NCBI GenBank assembly: GCA_900540045.1
Contig: UQEF01000017.1
Coordinates: forward strand, 1 to 36,180
Length of the DNA stretch: 36,180 nt
DNA from: an uncultured Eubacteriales bacterium
Lineage (GTDB): Bacteria; Bacillota; Clostridia; Christensenellales; Aristaeellaceae
Reading direction: 5' to 3'
Shown: piece after piece, positions 15,666-23,258 of the stretch
Layout of the letters: the number at the start of each line of letters is the position of its first letter
Numbering within the stretch: the stretch's first letter is position 1
Translations under genes and position numbers: made by a program
The notes under the pieces: model-generated
Seen by the model: the letters and a program-made list of their open reading frames with translations, nothing else
What the model was told of the DNA's origin: nothing
Database searches by the model: none

Positions 15666-16838
15666 TTAACGGTTGTTTCGCAGCTGGTCCGCAAACGACT
15701 CGGCCCCGAAGCGCTCCGGAACGCCCATCAGATCGGCCACCGTGGCCGCGATATCGGCATAGGTGCGGCGGGTTCCAATGTCGCAAAGGCCGGTCATCTC
15801 CGGGGACCAGGCCAGAATCGGCACGTATTCGCGCGTGTGGTCGGTGCCGGTGTGCGCGGGGTCGCACCCGTGATCCGCCGTGAGCAGAATCAGATCTCCC
15901 TCGCGTGCGGCGGCCTTGATTTCGTTCAGGCGGCCGTCAAAGTACTCCAGCGCCTGCGCGTAGCCGGCCACGTCGCGCCGGTGACCATAGACGGAGTCGA
16001 AGTCCACGAGGTTGACAAATACCAGGCCCGTAAAATCCCGCGCCATGGCCTTCATGAGCGAATCCACGCAGGCGGGGTTGCCGGCGGCGTGGTCGCTTTC
16101 GCACAGGCCGCTCATGCAGAAGATATCCTCGATCTTGCCGATGCCCATGGTAAACACGCCGTGATCCTTGAGTGCGTTTAGCACCGTGGGACCGATAGGC
16201 TCCAGCGAAAAGTCGCGCCGGCGGCCCGTGCGGACAAAATGGCCCTTGCCCGTGCCCACGAAGGGGCGCGCGATCACGCGGCCCAGCGCGTGGGGACCGG
16301 TGAGAATGCCCCGGGCGATGCGGCACATTTCATACAGCCGCTCCGGGGGCACGACATCCTCGTGGCAGGCGATCTGAAACACGCTGTCGGCGGAGGTATA
16401 GACGATGGGATACCCCGTGCGCATGTGTTCCTCGCCCAGCTCATCCAGAATGGCGGTGCCGCTGGCCGGATAGTTGCCCAGAGTCTTTGTCCCGATTGCG
16501 GCCTCAAAGGCATTCATCACTTCGGGCGGAAAGCCGTTGGGATAGGTGGGAAAAGGCGTGTCCAGCCTGAGGCCCGCGATCTCCCAATGGCCGGTGGTGG
16601 TGTCCTTGCCCGCGGAAACCTCCGCGGCACGGCCGTACACGCCCGCGCCGCTCACAGGCTTGGGGCCGCCAACGCCCGGGATCAGGCCCAGGCCCATGGC
16701 CTCCATGTTGGGAAGGTGTGGATGCGCCTTCTCGATGATATGTCCGAGCGTGTTCGCGCCCGCGTCGCCGTAGGCAGCGGCATCCGGGAGCGCGCCGGCG
16801 CCCACGCTGTCCAGCACGATCAGAAAAATGCGTTTCAT
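15666..16838 (-). CDS. deoB: Phosphopentomutase
   Basis: DeoB interconverts (deoxy)ribose-1-phosphate and -5-phosphate. The 390-residue protein belongs to the alkaline phosphatase superfamily, with metal-binding VLDSVGAGALPD at the N-terminus and GKDTTTGHWE, which carries the phosphorylated Thr. Further motifs are LVDFDSVYGHRRD and TADHGCDPAHTGTDHTREYVP. The length is standard. The start ATG 16838 is preceded by TAAGGAGGAG, again using the TAA of the upstream galK-like gene; the gap is 9 bases. It works with PunA directly downstream. Confidence 0.97.
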   Translation of the reverse strand: MKRIFLIVLDSVGAGALPDAAAYGDAGANTLGHIIEKAHPHLPNMEAMGLGLIPGVGGPKPVSGAGVYGRAAEVSAGKDTTTGHWEIAGLRLDTPFPTYPNGFPPEVMNAFEAAIGTKTLGNYPASGTAILDELGEEHMRTGYPIVYTSADSVFQIACHEDVVPPERLYEMCRIARGILTGPHALGRVIARPFVGTGKGHFVRTGRRRDFSLEPIGPTVLNALKDHGVFTMGIGKIEDIFCMSGLCESDHAAGNPACVDSLMKAMARDFTGLVFVNLVDFDSVYGHRRDVAGYAQALEYFDGRLNEIKAAAREGDLILLTADHGCDPAHTGTDHTREYVPILAWSPEMTGLCDIGTRRTYADIAATVADLMGVPERFGAESFADQLRNNR

Positions 16839-16847
16839 ATCTCCTCC

Positions 16848-18146
16848 TTACAGCCCCAGTCGGATGCAGGCGGGGCCCACCGGGCGGATGTCCAGCACAT
16901 TGCAGCTGTGCGCGCCGAACACCGCTTCCATCTCCTTGACAAAGCTGTCCAGACCGCGCTTGGGAACGAAGTTGAGCGTGGTGCCGGCAAATCCGCCGCC
17001 ATGTACGCGCCACGCACCGTCCTTGTGAAGCTTGCTTTCGGCCAGCATCAGCGCCAAAGACAACTCCTGCCGGTCGGGGGTCGCGAAGATGTTTTGCAGG
17101 TAGCAGAAACTGCTGCGTCCGCTTTCAATGACCAGCCGGAAGAAAGCGTTCAGGTCGTCGGTCTGCAGGGCCGATACCTCATCCGCCACGCGGCGGTTTT
17201 CGGCAAAGTAATGGGCGGCGCGCAGAATCGCCCGGTCAGCGTTTACATTCTTGAGGCGCTCGCGCAACTGGGGCACCATCTGCATGAACTGCTCCGGCTG
17301 CACGCGGCGCAGGTAGGTTTCGCCGAAGCAGGCGGCCACGGCGCGCATCTCCTGGGGAATGGCAGCGTAGAAATCCGTCAGATTGTCGTGGCTGCCGCCG
17401 GAGTTGACCACCACCAGCGCATAGCCCTTGGCGGCAAAATCGTAGCTGATTTCACGCACCTCGGGATCGTCATTCTGGAAATCAATGTAGACCAGGCCGC
17501 CCGCACTGGAGGCCATCTGGTCCATCAGACCGCTGGGCTTTCCGAAATACACGTTTTCAGCATACTGGGAGATCTGCGCGCGGCGCTTGAAGTCCAGCTT
17601 TCCCTCGTTGTAGATCTCGTCAAAGATGGCGCACAGGAGCACCTCCACTGCCGCCGAGCTGCTCAGGCCGCTGCCGCTGCGCACGGTGGAGGTAATCACC
17701 GCGTCGAAGCCGCCTACGCGCAGTCCCGCTTTCTGCAGGCCGTCGGCCACGCCGCGCACCAGCGCCGCCGTGGTGCCCTTTTCCGCCTCGTGCACGCTCA
17801 AATCATCCAGCGAAAGCGTCAGGGGGGCGTATCCCTCGCTGTGGATGTTCACGACGCCGTCGGCACGCGGGCTGACGGCGGCCAGCGTGTCCAGGTTGAC
17901 GGCAGCGGCCAGTACCTTGCCCCGGTTATGGTCGGTGTGATTGCCGCCGATTTCGGTGCGCCCCGGCGCGCTGACCATGGCGATGGGGCCTTCATAGCCG
18001 ACAAGCTCTTCATGCCGCTTGAGCAGGCGCGAATACCGCGCGCTCTGGGCCACGAGCATCCCGTCTCGCTGGCCGTAAAGGTAGGTCAAACGTTTCATGA
18101 CCTCGGGTGTTTTGAGTTCACTGATCATTTGCGCGTACCTGTTCAT
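16848..18146 (-). CDS. Galactokinase-family GHMP kinase
   Basis: GHMP kinases phosphorylate small metabolites; galactokinase makes galactose-1-phosphate. The 432-residue protein has the three family motifs: APGRTEIGGNHTDHNRG (residues 60-76), the ATP loop SGSGLSSSAAVE, and VHGGGFAGTTL near the C-terminus. The first motif departs from the canonical galactokinase PGRxNLIGEHTDYN: Asn69 replaces the sugar-contacting Glu and His73 replaces Tyr. An N-terminal extension of about 35 residues is also present. The substrate may be galactose or a related sugar. AAGGATGG precedes the ATG. There is a 57-base gap to the upstream solute-binding protein and 9 bases to deoB. No galT or galE lies nearby. Confidence 0.85.
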   Translation of the reverse strand: MNRYAQMISELKTPEVMKRLTYLYGQRDGMLVAQSARYSRLLKRHEELVGYEGPIAMVSAPGRTEIGGNHTDHNRGKVLAAAVNLDTLAAVSPRADGVVNIHSEGYAPLTLSLDDLSVHEAEKGTTAALVRGVADGLQKAGLRVGGFDAVITSTVRSGSGLSSSAAVEVLLCAIFDEIYNEGKLDFKRRAQISQYAENVYFGKPSGLMDQMASSAGGLVYIDFQNDDPEVREISYDFAAKGYALVVVNSGGSHDNLTDFYAAIPQEMRAVAACFGETYLRRVQPEQFMQMVPQLRERLKNVNADRAILRAAHYFAENRRVADEVSALQTDDLNAFFRLVIESGRSSFCYLQNIFATPDRQELSLALMLAESKLHKDGAWRVHGGGFAGTTLNFVPKRGLDSFVKEMEAVFGAHSCNVLDIRPVGPACIRLGL

Positions 18147-18203
18147 AAGCCATCCATCCTTCTTTGGTGATGTAAAGGCGCGTGCCTGTATCGGGACGCT
18201 GCG

Positions 18204-19703
18204 TCACACGCCCAGCCGGACGGCGACGCTCTGCCACAAATCGATCATCTCCTGCATACCGCGCTCGTACAGCCCCTCCAGGAACGTCTGGGCCTCGTCG
18301 GCATCCATCTCTCCCAGCACCACGCGCGCCAGCGTCTCGTCCACATAGGGTCCCAGCCGGGATTGCAGCGCAAGTGCGCGGGCGCTTTCCTCCTCCGTAA
18401 GCGTATAGACGGGGAAAGGGCTTACCACATAGGTGTCCAGCTTGCGCAGCTCGCGATTGACGTGCTGCACGTTTTCTTCATGATAGCGTTCATAGAACGC
18501 GTCGGGGAAAAGCCAGGGCATATCGCCCGTATCATAGACGCTCAGCTCGCTGAGCGTGGAGGCGGTCATGGCCTCCATGCCGCCTTTCCAGTCCCAGTTG
18601 CCGTCCTCGTCAATGACATAATCCACACCCTCGGTTCCCGCGAGTGCTTCAATGGCGCCTTCCTCGGTGTAGAGCACATCCACCCAGGCCAACAGAGCCC
18701 CGGGGTCCTCGCAGGCGGAGGTGATGGCGAAAGTGCCTCGCGTCACCTCGCCATAAAGGTCGCGGTAGATCTGTTTTCCGTCGAAGGTGAGCGGTTCCAG
18801 CAGCACATAGTCACTGGACATGTCATAGGGAACCAGATTCACCGGCGTCGGCGCAAAAAACACGCCATAGACCGCCTCGGCATCCTCATCGGTGATGCGG
18901 CGCAGCGCGTCGGCCGTGACGAAGCCATCCGGGTCAAGCAGACCCTCCTGGTACAGCTCGCGCAGGGCCAGGGCCATATCCCAGAAGCCGTCCTCCGCGG
19001 GCCAGTAGTGCACCTGTCCCGCATCGTCGAGATAGATGTTATAGTCGTTGGCTGCCACGCCCCAGGCATGGGAGAAGAACTTCAGCTCCCACGGCCCCAG
19101 GAAGGCGAAGGGAACTTCGTCCTGCCTGCCGTTGCCATTGGGATCACGGTCGCGGAACGCTGTCAGCACCTGACGCAGGCTGTCCCAGTCCGTGGGGGCC
19201 TCCAGACCCAGCCGGTCCAGCCATGCCTGATTGATCCACATGGCGTTCTGCGGGGCCGGTTGCTGAATGGCGGGCAGCGCCGCGATCTTTCCGTTGGGAA
19301 GCGTGATGGCCTCCCGCCAGTCGGGATTGGCCTCCAGCAGCGTCCAAAGGTTGGGGGCGTTCTCCTCCAGCAGCGGCCCAAGGTCGATGAGCTGTCCGCT
19401 GTCGGAATAGCGGATCATCTCCTCCGAGGTGAGCGCCGCCTTGAAGAGCACATCGGGCAGATTGCCGCCGGGCGCGAACATCGCATCCTTGGCGGCCTGC
19501 CACTTTTCCAGGCTGGTATACTGATCGAAGGTGAAGGTGAGGCCCGTTCTTTCCTGCATGCGAAGGAAAAAGCCGTTGGTGTTCCAGTCGTGGGTGCTGT
19601 TTTCTCCGTCGTAGCCGGCCATGGTAAAGGCATTTTCCGCCATAGCGGCGGGAGCGGCGGCCAGCAACAGGCAGATTATGCAGCACAAAGCGCGTCGTAG
19701 CAT
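18204..19703 (-). CDS. Extracellular solute-binding protein, ABC sugar type, no lipobox
   Basis: The 499-residue secreted protein resembles large sugar-binding proteins of the LplA/YtcQ kind. It has FDQYTSLEKWQAAKDAMFAPGG and NLPDVLFKA after the signal, then QLIDLGPLLEENAPNL, NGKIAALPAIQQPAPQ and WINQAWLDRLGLEAPTDWDS with FRDRDPNGNGRQDEVPF, a common signature of this group. The signal peptide ends with AMA followed by Glu and lacks a cysteine at the lipobox position, so it should be cleaved by signal peptidase I rather than lipidated. ATG 19703 has GGAGG with a 9-base gap; a second ATG at 19709 is too close. No permease genes are adjacent. It is upstream of the galK-like gene and perhaps co-transcribed with it. 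Confidence 0.85.
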   Translation of the reverse strand: MLRRALCCIICLLLAAAPAAMAENAFTMAGYDGENSTHDWNTNGFFLRMQERTGLTFTFDQYTSLEKWQAAKDAMFAPGGNLPDVLFKAALTSEEMIRYSDSGQLIDLGPLLEENAPNLWTLLEANPDWREAITLPNGKIAALPAIQQPAPQNAMWINQAWLDRLGLEAPTDWDSLRQVLTAFRDRDPNGNGRQDEVPFAFLGPWELKFFSHAWGVAANDYNIYLDDAGQVHYWPAEDGFWDMALALRELYQEGLLDPDGFVTADALRRITDEDAEAVYGVFFAPTPVNLVPYDMSSDYVLLEPLTFDGKQIYRDLYGEVTRGTFAITSACEDPGALLAWVDVLYTEEGAIEALAGTEGVDYVIDEDGNWDWKGGMEAMTASTLSELSVYDTGDMPWLFPDAFYERYHEENVQHVNRELRKLDTYVVSPFPVYTLTEEESARALALQSRLGPYVDETLARVVLGEMDADEAQTFLEGLYERGMQEMIDLWQSVAVRLGV

Positions 19704-19757
19704 GTACATAGTCCTCCGAATGTGCATTTGCGTGGGAAGAACACATCCCGTACTTTT

Positions 19758-19786
19758 ATTATACCTGATAGCCAAGTTTTTGAAAA
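19758..19786 (-). promoter_or_regulatory. Sigma-A promoter of the solute-binding protein gene
   Basis: On the minus strand TTTTCA (plus 19781-19786), a 17-base spacer and a perfect TATAAT (19758-19763), about 54 bases before the ATG. It may drive the whole SBP-galK-deoB-punA(-dacF) series, since no clear promoter or terminator was found in the 57 bases before galK. Confidence 0.6.
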
Positions 19787-19803
19787 CCGTTTTTATGAAA
19801 ATT

Positions 19804-20304
19804 TCAATGCTCCCAAAGCAGGACCATTTCCACCAGCTCGGTTTCCTCACCGCCGAACAGCTCCTTTTGCGACCGTCCCGAAGCGTAAAAGCCCATATGC
19901 CGGTAAAAATCCTGTGCCTGCCGGTTTCCGTCCAGCACCCACAGACACACGCCGTCGCACCCATCCTCCCGGAGCCTCTGCAAAACCGCTTCCATCAGGC
20001 TGCGGCCATATCCGCGCCCCATGGCCTCCGGCAGAAGGTACAGGCTGACCAGCTCGCCGAAGCCCTCACGTTCCGGCTCGCGCGCATAGCTGACCATGGC
20101 GGTTCCCACAATCCGTCCATCCTCGAACACGCCCAGCGAGGCGGAGGGATCGGCTCGAAGCATGCCGCTCCAGCGGTCGCGGGTCAATTTGTCCAGAAAT
20201 GCCTGCGGCAAAAGGCCCTGATAGCACGCTTTCCAGCTCTGGACATACACTTCTCCCGCTTCGTTAAAGTCATCCTGCGCGCGAAGCGGCCTGATCACGG
20301 CCAT
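19804..20304 (-). CDS. GNAT family N-acetyltransferase
   Basis: The 166-residue protein has the GNAT fold. It starts IRPLRAQDDFNEAGEVYVQSW and contains motif A with the acetyl-CoA loop (ELVSLYLLPEAMGRGYGRSLM, where R/Q-x-x-G-x-G/A is GRGYGR). The motif B region GNRQAQDFYRHMGF is also present. The acceptor substrate cannot be told. The ATG at 20304 is preceded by AAAGGAGG about 8 bases away, with an extended -10 promoter about 45 bases upstream. It forms a single-gene unit between the solute-binding protein and the wbp-type operon. Confidence 0.9.
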   Translation of the reverse strand: MAVIRPLRAQDDFNEAGEVYVQSWKACYQGLLPQAFLDKLTRDRWSGMLRADPSASLGVFEDGRIVGTAMVSYAREPEREGFGELVSLYLLPEAMGRGYGRSLMEAVLQRLREDGCDGVCLWVLDGNRQAQDFYRHMGFYASGRSQKELFGGEETELVEMVLLWEH

Positions 20305-20345
20305 TTTTGCCGCCTCCTTTTCCCGTCAAAATCAAAGCTGCAACC

Positions 20346-20351
20346 ATTATA
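20346..20351 (-). promoter_or_regulatory. Extended -10 element upstream of GNAT gene
   Basis: The minus strand reads TGGTATAAT, a perfect TATAAT with the TGn extension, about 42 bases before the GNAT start. The -35 region (TGGTCA at a 17-base distance) is weak, as is often the case for extended -10 promoters. Confidence 0.5.
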
Positions 20352-20383
20352 CCACCCGCCCGCCCGGATGACCAGCAGGATAG

Positions 20384-20412
20384 AAAAAAGCGCCTCCCGA
20401 ATGAAGGCGCTT
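20384..20412 (-). terminator. Intrinsic terminator ending the wbp-type operon
   Basis: On the minus strand a perfect 8-bp stem (AAGCGCCT / AGGCGCTT, plus 20388-20395 and 20405-20412) with a 9-base loop runs into a U-tract supplied by the A-run 20384-20389. It lies 17 bases beyond the aminotransferase stop. Confidence 0.88.
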
Positions 20413-20428
20413 CAACGCTTATCCCGCG

Positions 20429-21571
20429 TCAGTCCCGGCCTGCGATGCAGTACTGCCGCAGGGCTTCTGCCACCCGGCCGATGTCCTCGCCGGTCAGGTA
20501 GGGGTGCATGGGCAGAGAGAGCACTCTGTCGCATGCAGCCAGGGCGCCCGGATACAGCGCATCGTCAAACTGCCGGTCCGCGTAGGCGGTCTGCTGATGA
20601 ATGCACCGGGGATAGTAGATCATGCTGGGAATGCCGCGTTCCCTGAGGAAGCGTTGCGCTCCGTCGCGCCGGGCGCGGTTTTCCAGCAGCACGGTGTACT
20701 GCGCCCAGCTGCTCTGATACCCATCGGGTACACGGGGTGTTTCCACGCACCCATCCAGCGCCTGCGCATAGGCGGCTGCCGCGGCGTTCAGCGCGTCCAG
20801 CTCATAGGTGCGCAGCGCGCGCAGCTTGGGCAGAAGCACCGCCGCCTGAAGGGTATCCAGCCGGCTGTTCATGCCGATGCGCTGGTTGTCGTACTTGTCG
20901 GAAACGCCCCTGCCGTTGGCCCGCAAGGAGCGCAGCAGCGCGTCCTCCTCCGCGCCGTCTACAAAGACCGCGCCGCCGTCCCCGTAGCAGCCCAGCGGCT
21001 TGGCGGGGAAAAAGGAGGTGGCGGCCGCCTGCCCGAAGGCGCAGGCGTTCGTATCGCCGATGCGTCCGCCATATCCCTGAGCCGCGTCCTCCAGAACGCG
21101 CAGGCCATGACGTGCGGCGATATCCAGAATGCGCGGATAATCCGCCGGCAGGCCGAACAGGTCCACCGGGATCACCACCGCGGGCCTCAGCCGTCCCTCG
21201 GCCTTAACCCGGCAAACGGCGGCTTCCAGCGCGTCGGGGTCGAGGTTGAAGGTGTCCAGGCGAATGTCCACCGGAATCATCTCCGCGCCCACGGTGGTGG
21301 CGCAACCGGCGGAGGCGAAGTAGGTGAAGTCCGGTACGAACACCGCGTCGCCCGGTCCTACGCCCCACAGCATGAGCGCGAGCACCAGCGCATCGGTCCC
21401 GTTTCCGCAGGTCACGCAATGGCGCCGTCCCACGTCGCGGGCCAATGCATCCTCCAGCTCGCTCACCTGCTCACCCAGGATAAAATGTCCCTTTTCCAGC
21501 ACCGCGGCGATGCCGGCGTCGATCTCGGCTTTCAGCGCGCGGTACTGCGCGCCCAGATCATGAAACTGCAT
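20429..21571 (-). CDS. wbpE: DegT/DnrJ/EryC1 sugar aminotransferase, WbpE-like
   Basis: A PLP enzyme expected to aminate UDP-2-acetamido-2-deoxy-3-keto-glucuronic acid at C3. The 380-residue protein shows the type-I aminotransferase landmarks: CGNGTDALVLAL, EDAAQGYGG (Asp162 contacts the PLP ring nitrogen) and SFFPAKPLGCYGDGGA with the Schiff-base Lys191. The sequence GxxNSRLDTLQAA also appears. It is the last gene of the four-gene wbpA-B-D-E-like set. Its ATG abuts the acyltransferase stop directly with zero gap, and its GAGGTC ribosome binding site lies inside that gene. The specific assignment rests on the context; the family assignment is firm. Confidence 0.9.
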   Translation of the reverse strand: MQFHDLGAQYRALKAEIDAGIAAVLEKGHFILGEQVSELEDALARDVGRRHCVTCGNGTDALVLALMLWGVGPGDAVFVPDFTYFASAGCATTVGAEMIPVDIRLDTFNLDPDALEAAVCRVKAEGRLRPAVVIPVDLFGLPADYPRILDIAARHGLRVLEDAAQGYGGRIGDTNACAFGQAAATSFFPAKPLGCYGDGGAVFVDGAEEDALLRSLRANGRGVSDKYDNQRIGMNSRLDTLQAAVLLPKLRALRTYELDALNAAAAAYAQALDGCVETPRVPDGYQSSWAQYTVLLENRARRDGAQRFLRERGIPSMIYYPRCIHQQTAYADRQFDDALYPGALAACDRVLSLPMHPYLTGEDIGRVAEALRQYCIAGRD

Positions 21572-22135
21572 CTATTTGACCTCCCTCAGCCCTTCCCCGT
21601 CGGGAAGAAAGCGCCGTCCGCATTCCGGGCACACCAGCGCGCCGCGCAGAAGCGCCCCACAGGTACACACAAAGCCGTGCGGCCGGGCGGGCACGCCCAG
21701 CATGAGGACATGAGGCGGCACGTCGCAGGCGACCACCGCGCCCGCACCGATCATGGCGCAGCGCCCGATTCGGTGGCCGCAGACCACGGTGGCGTTGGCC
21801 CCGATGCTGGCGCCGTCCTCCACCACGGTGGGCACGAAGCGCGCGGAGCCCTTGGGAAAGAGAGCGCGGGGGGTCAGGTCGTTGGTAAATACGCAGCTGG
21901 GGCCGCAGAATACCCCGCGGCCCAGCGTGACGCCCTGATAGACGCTCACATTGTTTTGCAGCTTGCAGCCGTCACCGATGGTCACGTGCTGGCCCACATA
22001 GCCGTTCTGGCCGATGGAGCAACCCGCGCCCACTTTGGCGGTGCCTTCGATGTGGCAGAAGTGCCATACCTTCGTGCCTTCGCCAATCTTTGCTCCCTCA
22101 TCCACCACAGCGGTGGGGTGGATGTATGCGCTCAT
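21572..22135 (-). CDS. wbpD: Left-handed beta-helix N-acetyltransferase, WbpD-like, with Zn ribbon
   Basis: The 187-residue protein is a hexapeptide-repeat acyltransferase (repeats such as AKIGEG, TKVWHF, AKVGAG, CSIGQN, VTIGDG, VTLGRG). It is expected to acetylate the C3 amine of UDP-GlcNAc3NA. The segments KLQNNVSVYQGV and GPSCVFTNDLTPRA match the WbpD/WlbB group. The last 35 residues carry C-x-C and C-x2-C pairs (VCTCGALL and CPECGRRF), a small zinc-ribbon tail seen in some relatives. The start overlaps the stop of the oxidoreductase gene by four bases (ATGA), and the stop touches the aminotransferase start. Confidence 0.9.
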   Translation of the reverse strand: MSAYIHPTAVVDEGAKIGEGTKVWHFCHIEGTAKVGAGCSIGQNGYVGQHVTIGDGCKLQNNVSVYQGVTLGRGVFCGPSCVFTNDLTPRALFPKGSARFVPTVVEDGASIGANATVVCGHRIGRCAMIGAGAVVACDVPPHVLMLGVPARPHGFVCTCGALLRGALVCPECGRRFLPDGEGLREVK

Positions 22136-23232
22136 CGGCCGAATCTCCCCTCAAAATCCGTCGCGGCGCAGTCCGCAAGGGGCAGGCGCACCGGCCGGTG
22201 CGCCGCCGCCGACAGATAGATGGCCAGCACCAGTTCCAGCGCGCGCATACCGGCCCGGCCGTCCACATAGGGGGCGCGGTCCTCACGAATGGCGGCGATC
22301 ACATCGGCGTACAGGGGCGTATGGCCGTAACCGTACACATTGGGCGGGTTCTCGCCAAACTGCATCTTGATGGTGGCAGGGTCGCCGCGGCCGTCGCGGA
22401 AATCCCACTCCTCGATGATGTTGACGCTCTTGCCGCCGGCCTTGACGGTGCCGTTTTCGCCAAAAAGGTAAAGGGTTTCCTCCAGGTTGTGGGGATAGAC
22501 GTTGGTGGTGCCCTCCACGACGCCATAGGCCCCGCTTTCAAAGCGCACCAGCGCGAGCCCCAGGTCCTCGGCCTGAATGTAGGGATGGTTAAGGTTGGCG
22601 GTATAGGCGATGACCTCGGTCACGCCGTCGCCCAGCATCCAGCGCAGCAGGTCGATGCTGTGGATGCACTGATTCATCAGCGCCCCGCCGTCCATGGCCC
22701 AGGTGCCGCGCCAGGGGGCCTGCCGGTAGTATTCCTCGCCCCGGTTCCAGCGCACATGCACCGTGCCGTGCAGCATGCGCCCGAAGCGCTTTTCCTCCAC
22801 GGCGGAGCGGATCTTCTGAATGGATTTGTTGAAGCGGTTCTGATGGCACGCGCAGAGCTTCAGCCCCCGCGCATCCGCTTCGGCAATCAGCGCGCGTGCA
22901 TCCGCCAGCGACAGGGCCAGCGGCTTTTCGATGATTACATTGGAACCCGCGCGCAGCACATCCAGCCCCACCTGTGCGTGCAGGCCGCTTTCGGTGGCCA
23001 CGGCGCACAGCTGCGGAGCCTCTTTGGCAAGCAACTCGCGATGGTCCGTATAGCGGCGCACACGGGCGCGGTCCTGCTCCGGCAGGGGCCGAAGCACGGC
23101 CTCCATGCGTTCGGAAACGGGGTCGCATACGGCGCACAGCTCCAGATCCTCCGCGTTGTTCAGGTATGCCGCGATGTGGTTGGGCGCGATTCGCCCGCAC
23201 CCGATGAGCGCATAGCGCAGTTTTTCCCTCAT
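22132..23232 (-). CDS. wbpB: Gfo/Idh/MocA oxidoreductase, WbpB-like
   Basis: An NAD-dependent sugar dehydrogenase expected to oxidise UDP-GlcNAcA at C3. The 366-residue protein has the Rossmann start YALIGCGRIAPNHIAAY, the conserved EKPLALSLADA (Lys of the EKP motif), CHQNRFNKSIQKIR, and GGALMNQCIHSIDLLRWMLGD in the C-terminal domain. I choose ATG 23232 because AAAGGAGAGG lies 10 bases upstream; a GTG at 23262 overlapping the wbpA stop has no ribosome binding site. There is a 26-base gap to wbpA and a four-base overlap with the acetyltransferase gene. Confidence 0.9.
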   Translation of the reverse strand: MREKLRYALIGCGRIAPNHIAAYLNNAEDLELCAVCDPVSERMEAVLRPLPEQDRARVRRYTDHRELLAKEAPQLCAVATESGLHAQVGLDVLRAGSNVIIEKPLALSLADARALIAEADARGLKLCACHQNRFNKSIQKIRSAVEEKRFGRMLHGTVHVRWNRGEEYYRQAPWRGTWAMDGGALMNQCIHSIDLLRWMLGDGVTEVIAYTANLNHPYIQAEDLGLALVRFESGAYGVVEGTTNVYPHNLEETLYLFGENGTVKAGGKSVNIIEEWDFRDGRGDPATIKMQFGENPPNVYGYGHTPLYADVIAAIREDRAPYVDGRAGMRALELVLAIYLSAAAHRPVRLPLADCAATDFEGRFGR

Positions 23233-23258
23233 GATGAAGCGGCCTCTCCTTTCGCGGC

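Noticed and set aside
16239..18170. Long plus-strand open frame (643 codons) opposite galK and deoB
   Set aside because: It is antisense to two certain genes, has His/Gly/Arg-rich shadow composition and no family resemblance; it is a GC-rich codon artefact.
20504..22219. 571-codon plus-strand frame opposite the wbpE/wbpD-like genes
   Set aside because: Antisense shadow of two certain genes, without a start signal or family motifs.
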